Shown: one piece after another, positions 1 through 8,870 of the stretch | How positions within the stretch are numbered: position 1 is the stretch's first letter | How the letters are laid out: each line of letters starts with the position of its first letter | From: an uncultured Dokdonia sp. | GTDB taxonomy: Bacteria > Bacteroidota > Bacteroidia > Flavobacteriales > Flavobacteriaceae | Direction of reading: 5' to 3' | DNA length: 47,596 bases | Assembly: GCA_938002835.1 (NCBI GenBank) | Contig: CALKZS010000121.1 | Coordinates: forward strand, 1 to 47,596 | Notes under the pieces: generated by a model | Database searches by the model: none | Seen by the model: the letters and a program-made list of their open reading frames with translations, nothing else | Told to the model about the DNA's origin: nothing | Made by a program: the position numbers and the translations under genes

Positions 1-1
1 T

Positions 2-88
2 TATTTGTGTGAAAAATGTACGTTTGATCTTACGAGAACGTATATCGCAAATACTATCGGCTAAAGTGGGGTGTTGTACTAGTTCCAT
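2..88 (-). CDS. Probable IS5-like transposase, N-terminal part (cut by window edge)
   Basis: A reading frame opens with ATG at 88 on the minus strand and stays open through the left edge, giving 29 residues. It contains DSICDIRSRKIKRTFFTQI, which resembles the first residues of flavobacterial IS5-type transposases, where a basic RKIK stretch precedes an FF.QI motif. That resemblance is from memory and was not searched. The stretch upstream of the start (119-138) contains AAGCCCTTGCAACGGTC and could be the element's terminal inverted repeat, but the partner end is outside the window. The catalytic DDE residues are not visible. If it is not a transposase, it is an unidentified partial gene. Confidence 0.45.
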   Translation of the reverse strand, partial: MELVQHPTLADSICDIRSRKIKRTFFTQI

Positions 89-340
89 AGAAAAAAGATA
101 CAAAATTTATCTAATTTAAACAAGCCCTTGCAACGGTCTTATTTTTTTATATACAACAAGTATTTTATTAATTTTTTACTTGAGTAAAAAATAATTTGAG
201 AGTGAAATCACACTCATATCAGACAAAGAGTATTGATTTGTCGTTGTATGGAGCGCTTTGTGTATTCTTTTATACTTTCATAGTGGTCTATTCTAGATAA
301 TTGCCTAACTTGCGGCGTTAACTTATATAAACTAATCATA

Positions 341-733
341 ATGAAAAAAGTATTTATTGTAATTGCATTAGTAGGATGTATTGCGACTACTATGTCTTGT
401 AGAGAGACAACAGAAACAGCAGGAGATGCTATAGAAAATGCTGCAGATACTACAGGGGAAGCTTTAGATAGTGCTGCTAATGCAGCAGGAGACGCTGTAG
501 AAAATGCTGCAGATGCTGCTGGCAATGCTGTAGATGGAGCAGTTGATGCTGCTGGCAATGCTGTAGATGGAGCAGTTGATGCTGCTGGTAAGGCAGTAGA
601 TGCGGCAGGTAATGCTGTAGACAGTGCAAAAGAAACAGCAGGTGATGCTGTAGATAGTGTAAAAGATGCAGCAGGTAATGCTGTAGATAATGCTAAGACA
701 GAAGTATCTAAAAAATTACCTGGATCTAACTAG
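341..733 (+). CDS. Alanine-rich repeat lipoprotein
   Basis: A 130-residue protein with a lipoprotein signal ending in TTMSC, so Cys20 is the likely lipidated residue. The mature part is almost wholly made of Ala/Asp/Gly/Val repeats of about 11 residues (DAAGNAVDGAV and variants) from residue 28 to 120, which predicts a long amphipathic helix like LEA or apolipoprotein-type proteins. At DNA level a 33-bp unit is duplicated exactly (512-544 and 545-577). It is probably an envelope protein. Stress protection is a guess from composition only. It stands alone and is followed by a hairpin terminator at 757-790. The antisense reading frame over it is a shadow. Confidence 0.8.
   Translation: MKKVFIVIALVGCIATTMSCRETTETAGDAIENAADTTGEALDSAANAAGDAVENAADAAGNAVDGAVDAAGNAVDGAVDAAGKAVDAAGNAVDSAKETAGDAVDSVKDAAGNAVDNAKTEVSKKLPGSN
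512..577 (+). repeat. Exact 33-bp tandem repeat, two copies
   Basis: The unit starting GATGCTGCTGGCAATGCTG occurs at 512-544 and again, identical, at 545-577; the first 11 bases of a third copy follow. It encodes 11 residues and keeps the reading frame of the lipoprotein. Exact identity suggests recent slippage or unequal exchange. Confidence 0.9.
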
Positions 734-756
734 TATTAGATTACTAATAATTTTTA

Positions 757-790
757 AAAGCGAGTAATATTAAAATTGCTCGCTTTTTTT
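757..790 (+). terminator. Rho-independent terminator after the repeat lipoprotein
   Basis: AAAGCGAG (757-764) pairs with CTCGCTTT (779-786), followed by a T run. It lies 24 bases after the stop codon at 733. Confidence 0.8.
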
Positions 791-822
791 ATGATAATTT
801 CTTTTAAAATGATGAAACAAGA

Positions 823-1209
823 TCATTTTTTATTTTGCTTTATAACCGAAAGAAAACGTTTTATAGAAAATAGTATACCTAAGAGTATTAATATATACAT
901 TCCGTAATCAGATAGAAATTTACCAGAATTTGTTTTTACGATAGCAGGACTATTTTTATCATAACTAATTGTTATTTTATCTCCTACAGATTTCATACTC
1001 CCAATTAATGGTATGTGAAAAAGTTCTGTAATTCCCATTTGTTCTGTTCCATCTTCTAATTTAAATGTAACAATAGCTGTTTCTCGAGTTGTTTTTCGTT
1101 TACTATAAGAAATTTTTGTGATTTCTGCTTCTGTTTTTATCCATTGTTTTTCTTGAGACAAAATGTTAATAGTAGATAAAAAGAATATTAAAAGAAGTGT
1201 GTATTTCAT
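823..1209 (-). CDS. Small DUF3592-like envelope protein
   Basis: A 128-residue protein with an N-terminal hydrophobic signal (residues 1-18), a polar beta-rich middle and one transmembrane segment near residues 102-120, followed by a basic tail. The middle, with GDKITISYDKNSPAIV, resembles DUF3592 proteins, in which such a segment is typical; the match is from memory. No function is known for this family. It is monocistronic, 100 bases downstream of rodA on the same strand, and converges with the repeat lipoprotein. Confidence 0.6.
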   Translation of the reverse strand: MKYTLLLIFFLSTINILSQEKQWIKTEAEITKISYSKRKTTRETAIVTFKLEDGTEQMGITELFHIPLIGSMKSVGDKITISYDKNSPAIVKTNSGKFLSDYGMYILILLGILFSIKRFLSVIKQNKK

Positions 1210-1308
1210 TTTGCTCGCTATGTTTTTTGAAGGGACTTTATTTTAATATTATGTTTTAGAATAAGTTGGGTTTAGAAAAATAATTTTTTTGAGTAATATT
1301 TTGTGTTA

Positions 1309-2772
1309 TTACCATTCATTAACACGATTACCGTCTAGTTTTATAAAAATAAATAATAATATAGTAAAGCCCCAAAGGCCAGACCCTCCATAACTAAAAA
1401 AGGGTAATGGGATTCCAACGGTAGGGATAAGCCCTAATACCATACCTATATTAATTGCAAAGTGTATAAAAAGAATACCAGCAATGCTATATCCATAAAT
1501 TCTTGAAAAATCATTTTTTTGTTTTTCAGAAAGCTGAATAATCCGCAAGATTAAAGCTATAAATAGTATGATGACTAATATGCTTCCTGCAAAACCCCAT
1601 TCTTCACCTACTGTACTAAAAATGTAATCTGTATGTTGTTCTGGAACAAATTTGCCTTTAGTTTGAGTCCCTTCTAAAAAGCCTTTGCCAAACCAACCTC
1701 CATTTCCAATAGCGATTTCACTTTGTTTGGTGTTGTATCCTGAGCCACTTAAATCTGACTGTTTACCTAGAACGATGTTAAAACGATCTCTATGTCGTTG
1801 TTCAAAAACATTTTCGAAAATATAATTTACTGAATAACAGAATCCAGCAACTACTAATAGGACTAATAAAAACCTTGAATATTTTGGTTTCTGTTTTTCT
1901 GAAATTTTGCCCTTAACTATTAATCCAATAAAATAGCCTATGGAAATCATTAGAGAGGAGAGTAAAATATTTTTTAGGGTAGTGGAGAATATTCCTAAAA
2001 TAAGAGTTTTTGATTCTATTATAAGTATTGTAGCTATAAATACTATTATTAATACTGTAATTATATACATTTTATTTCTCTTTTCTCTATAAGTATTAAA
2101 TAGCTTAGGAAGGATAAAACCAATTATAGAAAAAAGAACTCCAATTATAACAAAAAGAGGTCCGTATAAAAGGGTGAATATAAAAAGTGTGGCTATTGAT
2201 GTAACCACAATTAAGTACGTAGCTGCTAGCCCTTCTCTATATAATGGAAAGAAAAAGGCAGCATACACCAGTGCACTTCCAGGATCTGGTTGAGGGATAA
2301 TAATAAGCGCAGGTATTGTTATAACAGCAAGCGCTCTTAATTGGTCTTTTATCGTTTTAATATTTGTTTGAATGTCACTTAGATATTTTGCAAGCGCAAG
2401 CGCAGTAGCGGCTTTTGCAAATTCACTAGGTTGTAGGCTCATAAAGCCTAGATCATACCAGCTAGTGGCTCCAGAGATAGTCTTTCCAAATACAAATAGC
2501 AATAACAGAGATAGAAGAGATACTATATAAATAACACTAGAAAATCTTTCAAAAAATTTTGAGTCTAGAAATAAAATAAATGTAATAATAATAAACCCTA
2601 GAAAGATCCATACAAGTTGTTTGAAGTATAAATTATCCATACTTGCAAACTCAGTAGTAGAGGGATCAAATGCAGCAGAGTAAATATTTACCCACCCTAT
2701 TGCAACAAGCAAAAGATAAAGTAGTATTAAAACCCAATCAAAGTTGCTAGTGCCTCTTGAACGTATAGCCAT
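1309..2772 (-). CDS. rodA: Rod-shape peptidoglycan glycosyltransferase RodA (SEDS family)
   Basis: A polytopic SEDS glycosyltransferase that polymerises lipid II in the lateral wall together with PBP2. Family hallmarks visible are the loop with GATSWYDLGFMSLQPSEFAK near residues 101-120, GSGYNTKQSEIAIGNGGWFGKG near 341-362, and the final PLPFFSYGGSGL block near 453-464. At 487 residues it is longer than the roughly 370 residues of the E. coli protein. The extra length is a hydrophobic insertion at about residues 215-310, between the PQPDPGSALVY region and the SEDS C-terminal half. It is the last gene of the mreBCD-mrdA-rodA operon; its first base overlaps the last base of mrdA. Confidence 0.95.
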   Translation of the reverse strand: MAIRSRGTSNFDWVLILLYLLLVAIGWVNIYSAAFDPSTTEFASMDNLYFKQLVWIFLGFIIITFILFLDSKFFERFSSVIYIVSLLSLLLLFVFGKTISGATSWYDLGFMSLQPSEFAKAATALALAKYLSDIQTNIKTIKDQLRALAVITIPALIIIPQPDPGSALVYAAFFFPLYREGLAATYLIVVTSIATLFIFTLLYGPLFVIIGVLFSIIGFILPKLFNTYREKRNKMYIITVLIIVFIATILIIESKTLILGIFSTTLKNILLSSLMISIGYFIGLIVKGKISEKQKPKYSRFLLVLLVVAGFCYSVNYIFENVFEQRHRDRFNIVLGKQSDLSGSGYNTKQSEIAIGNGGWFGKGFLEGTQTKGKFVPEQHTDYIFSTVGEEWGFAGSILVIILFIALILRIIQLSEKQKNDFSRIYGYSIAGILFIHFAINIGMVLGLIPTVGIPLPFFSYGGSGLWGFTILLFIFIKLDGNRVNEW

Positions 2773-4691
2773 TAGTTCACTAGTTTGTTTTCAGTTTCTA
2801 ATAAAAATTTACCAACTATTTTTTTTCCATCATTAATAGGAAAAGGTTTACCGCTTAGAGGTTTTGCATACTCCTCATCAAGAGTGTTAGTAAGTACCCA
2901 ATCTTCTAAATGCTTTTGAGTGACTTCACCATTAATATATTTTTCAATCATCACAGAAGCAATACGTCCTCCATATCTAAATCCCCAGTATCCATTTTCT
3001 ACAAAAACGGCAATGGCAATCTTAGGATTTTCTTTAGGAGCAAATGCAACAAAGGTAGAGTGATCTGTAAGTTGTACTCTTTTGCCATTTATTTTTATAA
3101 AATTCTCGGCAGTACCCGTTTTTCCGCAAATTTCTATATCAGGTATTTTTAAGTTAGTCGCTGTTCCATAATTATAAACATCGTTTAACCCTTGTATGAC
3201 AGGTTCAAAGTGTTCTGGTGAGATTGTAGTATATTTTTTTTCTTCAAATCGTTTAGGCAATGTATCAGTTCCTTGTATTTTTTTTATGATATGTGGTTTA
3301 TAGTACCAGCCTCTATTGGCAATTGTCGCAGTAAAATGAGCCATTTGCATAGGGGTTAGTAAGACTTCTCCTTGACCTATGGAATTAGATATAGTAGCTG
3401 TAGCTCCCCAGTAACGATTATTGTATTGTTTGTTATATGTCTTTGAGATAGGTATTCGTCCAGGCCTTCCTATAGGGAGATCATATCCCATAAAATCACC
3501 TAACCCAAAACTGCTTAAATGCTCTCCCCATTTTGTAATTCCTTCCTGCGGGGTGTCGTATTTATTAATAGTATTTAAATATGCTGTCCCAAAATATGCA
3601 TTACAAGAATATGCAATACCGTTAATGAGTGATAGGGGACTGCTGTGATGGTGACATCCAAAATTTCTACCTTTACTTCCATATTTCATCCCTCCATTAC
3701 AATAGACTTTATCATCTATACCTATAGCGTTTTCTTGAAGTGCGATTAATGCGGTTAATGCTTTAAAAGGAGATCCAGGAGGATATTCTCCTAGTAGTGC
3801 TCTGTCATAAAGAGGTTTTGCTATAGAGTCATTATCTAATATTGAGTAGTTTTTTGATCTATCACGACCAGCCATAAGTGCTGGGTCATAATTAGGTGCA
3901 GCTACAAGTGCTAAAATTTCTCCAGTTTCTGGCTCTATTGCCACAATGCCTCCTCGTTTGCCTTGCATAAGCATTTCGCCATATTTTTGTAGCTCAGCAT
4001 CTATAGTAAGATGTATGTTTTTACCTTCTTCTGGTTGCTCGTCTAAAGTACCTTCTTTATAGGGACCTATTACACGATTAAAACGATCTTTTTGTAAATA
4101 TTTGATTCCTTTCTTACCTCGTAATAATGATTCGTATTGTTCTTCAACTCCTTGACGTCCTACTAAATCTCCCATATTGTAATATGGATCATCATTTATA
4201 ATACCTTGATGCACTTCTTGGATATATCCTAAAAAATTGGCTCCAAAATCAATTTGATAATCTCTAAGAGAACGTTTCTGGATAAAGAAGCCTTCAAATT
4301 TTCGCATTTGTTCTCCTAGGTATGCAAACTCTTCTTGAGATATTTTTGAAACTATAGGAGAGGGTTGTCTTGGAGACCATTTTCTTGCTTTTTTTAGTTG
4401 TACTATTAACTCGTCTTTAGAAATATTTACTAAAGAACATAGCTGTAAAGTGTCAAATGGTTTAATCTCTCTAGGGATAGCCATTAAATCATATGATGGC
4501 TGGTTAGAGACTAATAATTTCCCATTACGATCATAAATACGACCTCTTTGTGGTATTTCAAATTGTTGTTTAACAGCATTGTTTTCAGATAATATTGCAG
4601 CAGAAGTATCATATATCTGCAAGTAAAAAAGCCTAGCGATAAATAAGATACCAGTTGTAAGTACAATAAAAAGTAAAAGTAGTTTTCTCAT
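2772..4691 (-). CDS. mrdA: Penicillin-binding protein 2 (class B transpeptidase)
   Basis: A 639-residue class B PBP that crosslinks lateral-wall peptidoglycan with RodA. It has an N-terminal transmembrane anchor (residues 3-22), a dimerisation/pedestal region containing PQRGRIYDRNG at about 48-58, and a C-terminal transpeptidase domain. The catalytic motifs are all present: SPFK (Ser307, Lys310), SCN inside AYSCNAYFG, and KTGT starting at Lys524. It overlaps mreD by 4 bases upstream and rodA by one base downstream, so the operon is tightly coupled. Nothing looks degraded. Confidence 0.97.
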   Translation of the reverse strand: MRKLLLLFIVLTTGILFIARLFYLQIYDTSAAILSENNAVKQQFEIPQRGRIYDRNGKLLVSNQPSYDLMAIPREIKPFDTLQLCSLVNISKDELIVQLKKARKWSPRQPSPIVSKISQEEFAYLGEQMRKFEGFFIQKRSLRDYQIDFGANFLGYIQEVHQGIINDDPYYNMGDLVGRQGVEEQYESLLRGKKGIKYLQKDRFNRVIGPYKEGTLDEQPEEGKNIHLTIDAELQKYGEMLMQGKRGGIVAIEPETGEILALVAAPNYDPALMAGRDRSKNYSILDNDSIAKPLYDRALLGEYPPGSPFKALTALIALQENAIGIDDKVYCNGGMKYGSKGRNFGCHHHSSPLSLINGIAYSCNAYFGTAYLNTINKYDTPQEGITKWGEHLSSFGLGDFMGYDLPIGRPGRIPISKTYNKQYNNRYWGATATISNSIGQGEVLLTPMQMAHFTATIANRGWYYKPHIIKKIQGTDTLPKRFEEKKYTTISPEHFEPVIQGLNDVYNYGTATNLKIPDIEICGKTGTAENFIKINGKRVQLTDHSTFVAFAPKENPKIAIAVFVENGYWGFRYGGRIASVMIEKYINGEVTQKHLEDWVLTNTLDEEYAKPLSGKPFPINDGKKIVGKFLLETENKLVN

Positions 4692-5194
4692 TCTTTACGT
4701 CTGCTCAGTAGTATATTAATAACCATACATAGTATTATAGTAAAAATACTCGTAACTAACGTTTTATTGAGCGTATAAAGTATGTCTGTAATGTTAAAAA
4801 CCTCTAGTAAAAATAATATAAGGTGATGTATTATTACCATTACAGAAATAAAGACAAAACGTTCATAAAATCCTACTTTTGATAATTTGATAGCATTGTA
4901 TTCATAACTCACTCCAAAGGCAAAACGCAATGCATAAGGTCTTAAATATGCTAAGAAAAGACAAGCAGCCGCGTGTATACCACCACTATTACCAAACATA
5001 TCTAAGGTAATTCCTGTAAAAAAAGCAATGAGAATATATAATGACCTATTAGCCATAAATGGAAAAACTAATAAAAAAAGAACATAAGGATATGGATTGA
5101 TGTACCCAAATAGATTGATATGATTAAAAATGAATATCTGTAGCGTCATTAACCCTATAAAACGTATGATAAGTAATATCAAATTGTTATTCAT
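4688..5194 (-). CDS. mreD: Rod shape-determining protein MreD
   Basis: A 168-residue integral membrane protein with five or six hydrophobic segments. It is recognised by position between mreC and mrdA and by the pattern NLFGYINPYPYVLFLLVFP near residues 27-46, typical of Bacteroidota MreD. The family links cytoplasmic MreB filaments to MreC and the RodA/PBP2 synthase. It overlaps mreC by 8 bases and mrdA by 4 bases. Sequence conservation in this family is low, so the operon context carries much of the assignment. Confidence 0.9.
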   Translation of the reverse strand: MNNNLILLIIRFIGLMTLQIFIFNHINLFGYINPYPYVLFLLVFPFMANRSLYILIAFFTGITLDMFGNSGGIHAAACLFLAYLRPYALRFAFGVSYEYNAIKLSKVGFYERFVFISVMVIIHHLILFLLEVFNITDILYTLNKTLVTSIFTIILCMVINILLSRRKE

Positions 5195-6029
5195 TATCTC
5201 GGTTTTCTAATGCTTTAATTTCGTCTTTAAACTTGTTCTTTATGACATAAACGTGACCTAGACTAGTCATATCATTTAGCAGCTTAACAGAAAGTATATA
5301 GAAGTTTTTACTTTGGTCTAAGTCAAAACTTTCAATCGTTCCTATAGGAATGCCTTTTGGGAAAATTGCCGATTTGCCACTCGTTTCTATAGTATCTCCT
5401 ATTTTTACAGGAGCTTGTTGTTGCATATCAATTATCTGGATTCTATTAGGGTCTTTTCCATCCCATTGAACCGTTCCGAAGTGTTCTGATGATTTTAGTT
5501 TTGCGTTTGTAGTAAAGTTACTATTTAACATAGATAACACAGTGCAAAAATCTGAAGAAGATTTGTCTGTAATTCCTACAATGCCTTTACTAGTAATAAC
5601 TCCTAAATCTCTTTGTATGCTATCATTTTTGCCACCTCTAATAGTAATAAAATTATCTGCTTTGGAATAGGAATTATTAATTACCTGAGCTGGGATAAAT
5701 TGATATTGATTAGCACTGTCTATTTCTATAGCATTTTTTATGTTATCAATATTACCTAAAGTGGTTTTACTCTCATCATAATCTTGTAAACGTTCTCTAA
5801 GAGATGCATTTTCTTGTAATAGTTGCTCATTGTATTCTGTGAGTTTAAAATAGTTTTGCAAATTACTTACAGAGGTGTAAACACCTCCTGAAAAGAAATT
5901 GGCAGAGTTTACAAACCTACTTCTGTGATATGAATGAGATTGTATGGTAAAAGCAAGAGAAAGTGCTAATAAAAATGCAAACAGAAAGAAATGTTTGTTT
6001 CTTATCAGAAAGTTGATAATCTGCTGCAT
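5187..6029 (-). CDS. mreC: Rod shape-determining protein MreC
   Basis: A 280-residue bitopic protein with an N-terminal membrane anchor at residues 11-30, a coiled-coil at about 55-90 (LQNYFKLTEYNEQLLQENAS), and a C-terminal pair of beta barrels containing GVVGITDK-like GIVGITDKSS and the KGIPIGTIESF segment. MreC sits in the periplasm and couples MreB to PBP2. The gene lies 15 bases after mreB and overlaps mreD. Confidence 0.95.
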   Translation of the reverse strand: MQQIINFLIRNKHFFLFAFLLALSLAFTIQSHSYHRSRFVNSANFFSGGVYTSVSNLQNYFKLTEYNEQLLQENASLRERLQDYDESKTTLGNIDNIKNAIEIDSANQYQFIPAQVINNSYSKADNFITIRGGKNDSIQRDLGVITSKGIVGITDKSSSDFCTVLSMLNSNFTTNAKLKSSEHFGTVQWDGKDPNRIQIIDMQQQAPVKIGDTIETSGKSAIFPKGIPIGTIESFDLDQSKNFYILSVKLLNDMTSLGHVYVIKNKFKDEIKALENRDNE

Positions 6030-6044
6030 ACCTTAAGGGCTGTC

Positions 6045-7073
6045 TTATTTTATGAGAACACTCTTATATTTTGAGATATTTTTCAGGCATATTCCTGTAC
6101 CACGCACTACGGCTCTAAGCGGATCTTCTGCAATATAAACAGGGAGATCTGTTTTTTGAGACAGACGTTTGTCAAGACCTCTTAACATAGAGCCACCACC
6201 AGCGAGATAAATACCTGTATTATATATATCTGCAGCTAGTTCTGGAGGAGTTTGCGATAAGGTTTCCATAACGGCATCTTCTATACGTAAGATAGACTTG
6301 TCGAGTGCTTTTGCAATTTCGCGAAAGCTAATTTGCACCTGTTTAGGTTTTCCAGTAAGTAAGTCACGTCCTTGAACACTCATTTCTTCTGGTGGTGCTT
6401 CAAGATCTTCGGTAGCAGCACCTATTTGAATCTTAATTTTCTCTGCACTACGTTCACCCACATATAAGTTGTGCTGTGTACGCATATAGTAAATAATATC
6501 ATTTGTAAATACATCTCCTGCAATCTTAACCGATTTATCGCACACGATTCCTCCAAGGGCAATGACTGCAATCTCAGTAGTACCTCCACCTATATCTACA
6601 ATCATATTTCCTTTAGGTTGCATAATATCTACTCCTATACCTATAGCTGCTGCCATAGGCTCGTGTATGAGGTACACCTCTTTTCCATTAACACGCTCGG
6701 CACTTTCTTTTACTGCTCGCATTTCTACCTCTGTAATTCCAGAAGGAATACAGATTACCATACGCAATGCAGGAGGAAAAAATTTCTTTTTTAGAGCAGG
6801 AATATCTTTAATAAACATTGCAATCATTTGCTCGCTTGCGTCAAAATCGGCAATAACTCCATCTTTTAGCGGACGAATAGTTTTAATGTTTTCGTGCGTT
6901 TTACCCTGCATTTGGGCAGCTTCTTTTCCTACAGCAATGATTTTTTTGGTTGTCCTATCTCTTGCTACAATAGACGGGCTGTCTACTACAACTTTGTCAT
7001 TATGAATGATTAAGGTATTTGCGGTACCAAGATCAATGGCGATATCTTCTGTTAAAAAATCAAAAAATCCCAT
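6045..7073 (-). CDS. mreB: Actin-like rod shape protein MreB
   Basis: A 342-residue bacterial actin that directs lateral-wall synthesis at the inner membrane. The N-terminus MGFFDFLTEDIAIDLGTANT holds the phosphate-1 motif at residues 14-20. The MVDIGGGTTEIAVIA-type phosphate-2 motif lies near 157-172, and the adenosine motif YLAGGGSMLRGL is near 288-299. Length and motifs are normal for the family. It is the first gene of the mreBCD-mrdA-rodA operon. The 108-base gap to purH includes a palindromic repeat at 7144-7167 and a near-match to the -7 box (AATATTTG on the minus strand, 7123-7130), so a promoter of its own is likely. Confidence 0.98.
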   Translation of the reverse strand: MGFFDFLTEDIAIDLGTANTLIIHNDKVVVDSPSIVARDRTTKKIIAVGKEAAQMQGKTHENIKTIRPLKDGVIADFDASEQMIAMFIKDIPALKKKFFPPALRMVICIPSGITEVEMRAVKESAERVNGKEVYLIHEPMAAAIGIGVDIMQPKGNMIVDIGGGTTEIAVIALGGIVCDKSVKIAGDVFTNDIIYYMRTQHNLYVGERSAEKIKIQIGAATEDLEAPPEEMSVQGRDLLTGKPKQVQISFREIAKALDKSILRIEDAVMETLSQTPPELAADIYNTGIYLAGGGSMLRGLDKRLSQKTDLPVYIAEDPLRAVVRGTGICLKNISKYKSVLIK

Positions 7074-7143
7074 AGGGTTTTAGGGGTGTTATGTGTTAGC
7101 TATAATCTATAATCTGTTAAATGTACAAATATTATAGGGTTTA

Positions 7144-7167
7144 ATTACGCTTTCGCGAAAGCGTAAT
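7144..7167. repeat. Palindromic repeat, core CTTTCGCGAAAG (24-bp perfect form)
   Basis: A perfect 24-bp palindrome between purH and mreB, the longest copy of the family in this window. There is no T run, so a simple terminator is unlikely. Confidence 0.95.
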
Positions 7168-7181
7168 CCCTTAAATTTCTA

Positions 7182-8714
7182 TTAATGCTTAAAGTGTCTC
7201 GTTCCAGTCATTACCATAGAAATATTATTTTCATTACAGTAATCTATGGTCAATTGATCCTTTATGGATCCTCCAGGTTGAATAACAGCTGTAATTCCTG
7301 CGTTATCTGCAATCTCTACACAGTCTGGAAATGGAAAAAAAGCATCACTTGCCATTACAGATCCTTTGAGGTCAAAACCAAAGGAAGTAGCCTTCTCAAT
7401 AGCCTGTTTTAAAGCATCTACACGAGATGTTTGCCCTGTACCACTTGCACAAAGTTGTTTGTTTTTTGCTAGTACAATAGTGTTAGATTTTGTGTGTTTG
7501 CAAATTTTTGATGCAAACAATAAATCTTCTAATTCTGTAGCTGTTGGAGTCGTGTTTGTTGCATTTGTAAGATCTTCTTTTGTGTCTGTCTTATAATCAC
7601 GATCTTGAACCAGTGTCCCATTTAAACAAGTGCGCACTGTAGTATTTGCAAATGCAATATTTTTAAGTGTAAGAAGGATTCTATTTTTCTTTCCTTTTAA
7701 GATCTCTAAAGCATCCTCATCAAAAGATGGAGCGATTACAACCTCACAAAACAACTTGTGTATTTCTTCTGCTGTTGCTTTATCTATAGTCCCATTTGCA
7801 ATTAAAACACCTCCAAAAGCAGATGTAGGGTCTCCAGCAAGTGCATCTACATAGGCTGTATGCATTGTGTCGCGTTGTGCAAAACCACAGGCATTATTAT
7901 GCTTTAAAACGGCAAATGTGGGAGCTTCTCCTTGAAACTCTGAGATAAGATTTACAGCGGCATCTACATCTAGTAGGTTGTTATATGAAAGTTCTTTGCC
8001 GTGAAGCTTGTCAAATACTTGATTAAAATCTCCATAGAAAAAACCGCGCTGGTGTGGGTTTTCTCCATAACGTAATACTTGTCCATTATTTTCACTTAAC
8101 TTTAATGCAGGGATTTCCTGGTCTTTGTTAAAGTAGTTAAAAATAGCAGTGTCGTAGTGAGAAGAAATCGCAAAACTTTTTGCCGCAAAACGTTTTCTAT
8201 CTTCTATAGAAGTACTTCCATTATTTGCAGAAATAATTTCTAATACTTCGGTATAATCTTCCATAGAAGAAACACAAAGTGTGTCTTTAAAGTTTTTTGC
8301 AGCAGCTCGTATTAAAGAAATACCCCCGATATCTATTTTTTCTATAATGTCTTGTTCTGGAGCGCCAGAAGCAACTGTTTTTTCAAAAGGATATAAGTCT
8401 ACAATTACAAGATCTAGTTGTGGGATCTCATATTCTTTCATTTCTTTTATATCACCTTCGTGATCTTGTCTATTTAAAATCCCACCAAAAACTTTAGGGT
8501 GTAATGTTTTGACACGTCCTCCTAAAATAGACGGATATGATGTCACATCTTCTACAGCTACTACAGGAATGCCAAGGTCTGTTATAAATTTTTCAGTTCC
8601 TCCAGTTGAGTAGAGTATTACACCTTGTTCGTGAAGCTTTTGAACGATAGGAGCGAGGCCATCTTTATGAAATACAGAGATAAGTGCTGTGCCTATTTTT
8701 TTTGAGTGGGTCAT
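7182..8714 (-). CDS. purH: Bifunctional AICAR formyltransferase / IMP cyclohydrolase
   Basis: A 510-residue enzyme that performs the last two steps of purine synthesis, formylating AICAR and closing the ring to IMP. The N-terminal MGS-like cyclohydrolase domain shows LYSTGGT near residues 34-40 and GGRVKTLHPKVFGGIL near 65-80. The C-terminal transformylase domain shows LRYGENPHQRG near 214-224 and KHNNACG near 270-276. Length is normal. It is transcribed from its own promoter region (8715-8870) divergent from the ABC permease. Bacteroidota commonly have purH beside mreB, which is as seen here. Confidence 0.98.
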   Translation of the reverse strand: MTHSKKIGTALISVFHKDGLAPIVQKLHEQGVILYSTGGTEKFITDLGIPVVAVEDVTSYPSILGGRVKTLHPKVFGGILNRQDHEGDIKEMKEYEIPQLDLVIVDLYPFEKTVASGAPEQDIIEKIDIGGISLIRAAAKNFKDTLCVSSMEDYTEVLEIISANNGSTSIEDRKRFAAKSFAISSHYDTAIFNYFNKDQEIPALKLSENNGQVLRYGENPHQRGFFYGDFNQVFDKLHGKELSYNNLLDVDAAVNLISEFQGEAPTFAVLKHNNACGFAQRDTMHTAYVDALAGDPTSAFGGVLIANGTIDKATAEEIHKLFCEVVIAPSFDEDALEILKGKKNRILLTLKNIAFANTTVRTCLNGTLVQDRDYKTDTKEDLTNATNTTPTATELEDLLFASKICKHTKSNTIVLAKNKQLCASGTGQTSRVDALKQAIEKATSFGFDLKGSVMASDAFFPFPDCVEIADNAGITAVIQPGGSIKDQLTIDYCNENNISMVMTGTRHFKH

Positions 8715-8870
8715 TGTGGGAAAATTTGTTTGTCGTGCTTATTTTTATAAGTAGTCAAAAATATGAATTTACACCTTTTTTTAACACTCTAAATTCATAT
8801 TAATTATACAACTATTGTAACAAATTATAAACAGTGACGTCTTACCTTTATCTTTTGATAATTATAACCT

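Noticed and set aside
214-558. Long minus-strand reading frame over the repeat lipoprotein
   Set aside because: It is the antisense shadow of the Ala-rich repeats and begins with low-complexity Ser/Ala/Thr; the plus-strand frame has a signal peptide and lipobox.
6317-6327. Palindrome-like TTTCGCGAAAG in mreB
   Set aside because: It encodes SFREIAKAL, a conserved stretch in MreB, so it is explained by codon choice rather than by the repeat family.
6562-7005. 147-residue plus-strand frame opposite mreB
   Set aside because: mreB on the other strand is complete with all actin motifs; the opposite frame has no family features.
7144-7167. Palindrome as a terminator of purH
   Set aside because: A strong hairpin is formed, but no T run follows on the transcribed strand and the same palindrome occurs in coding sequence.
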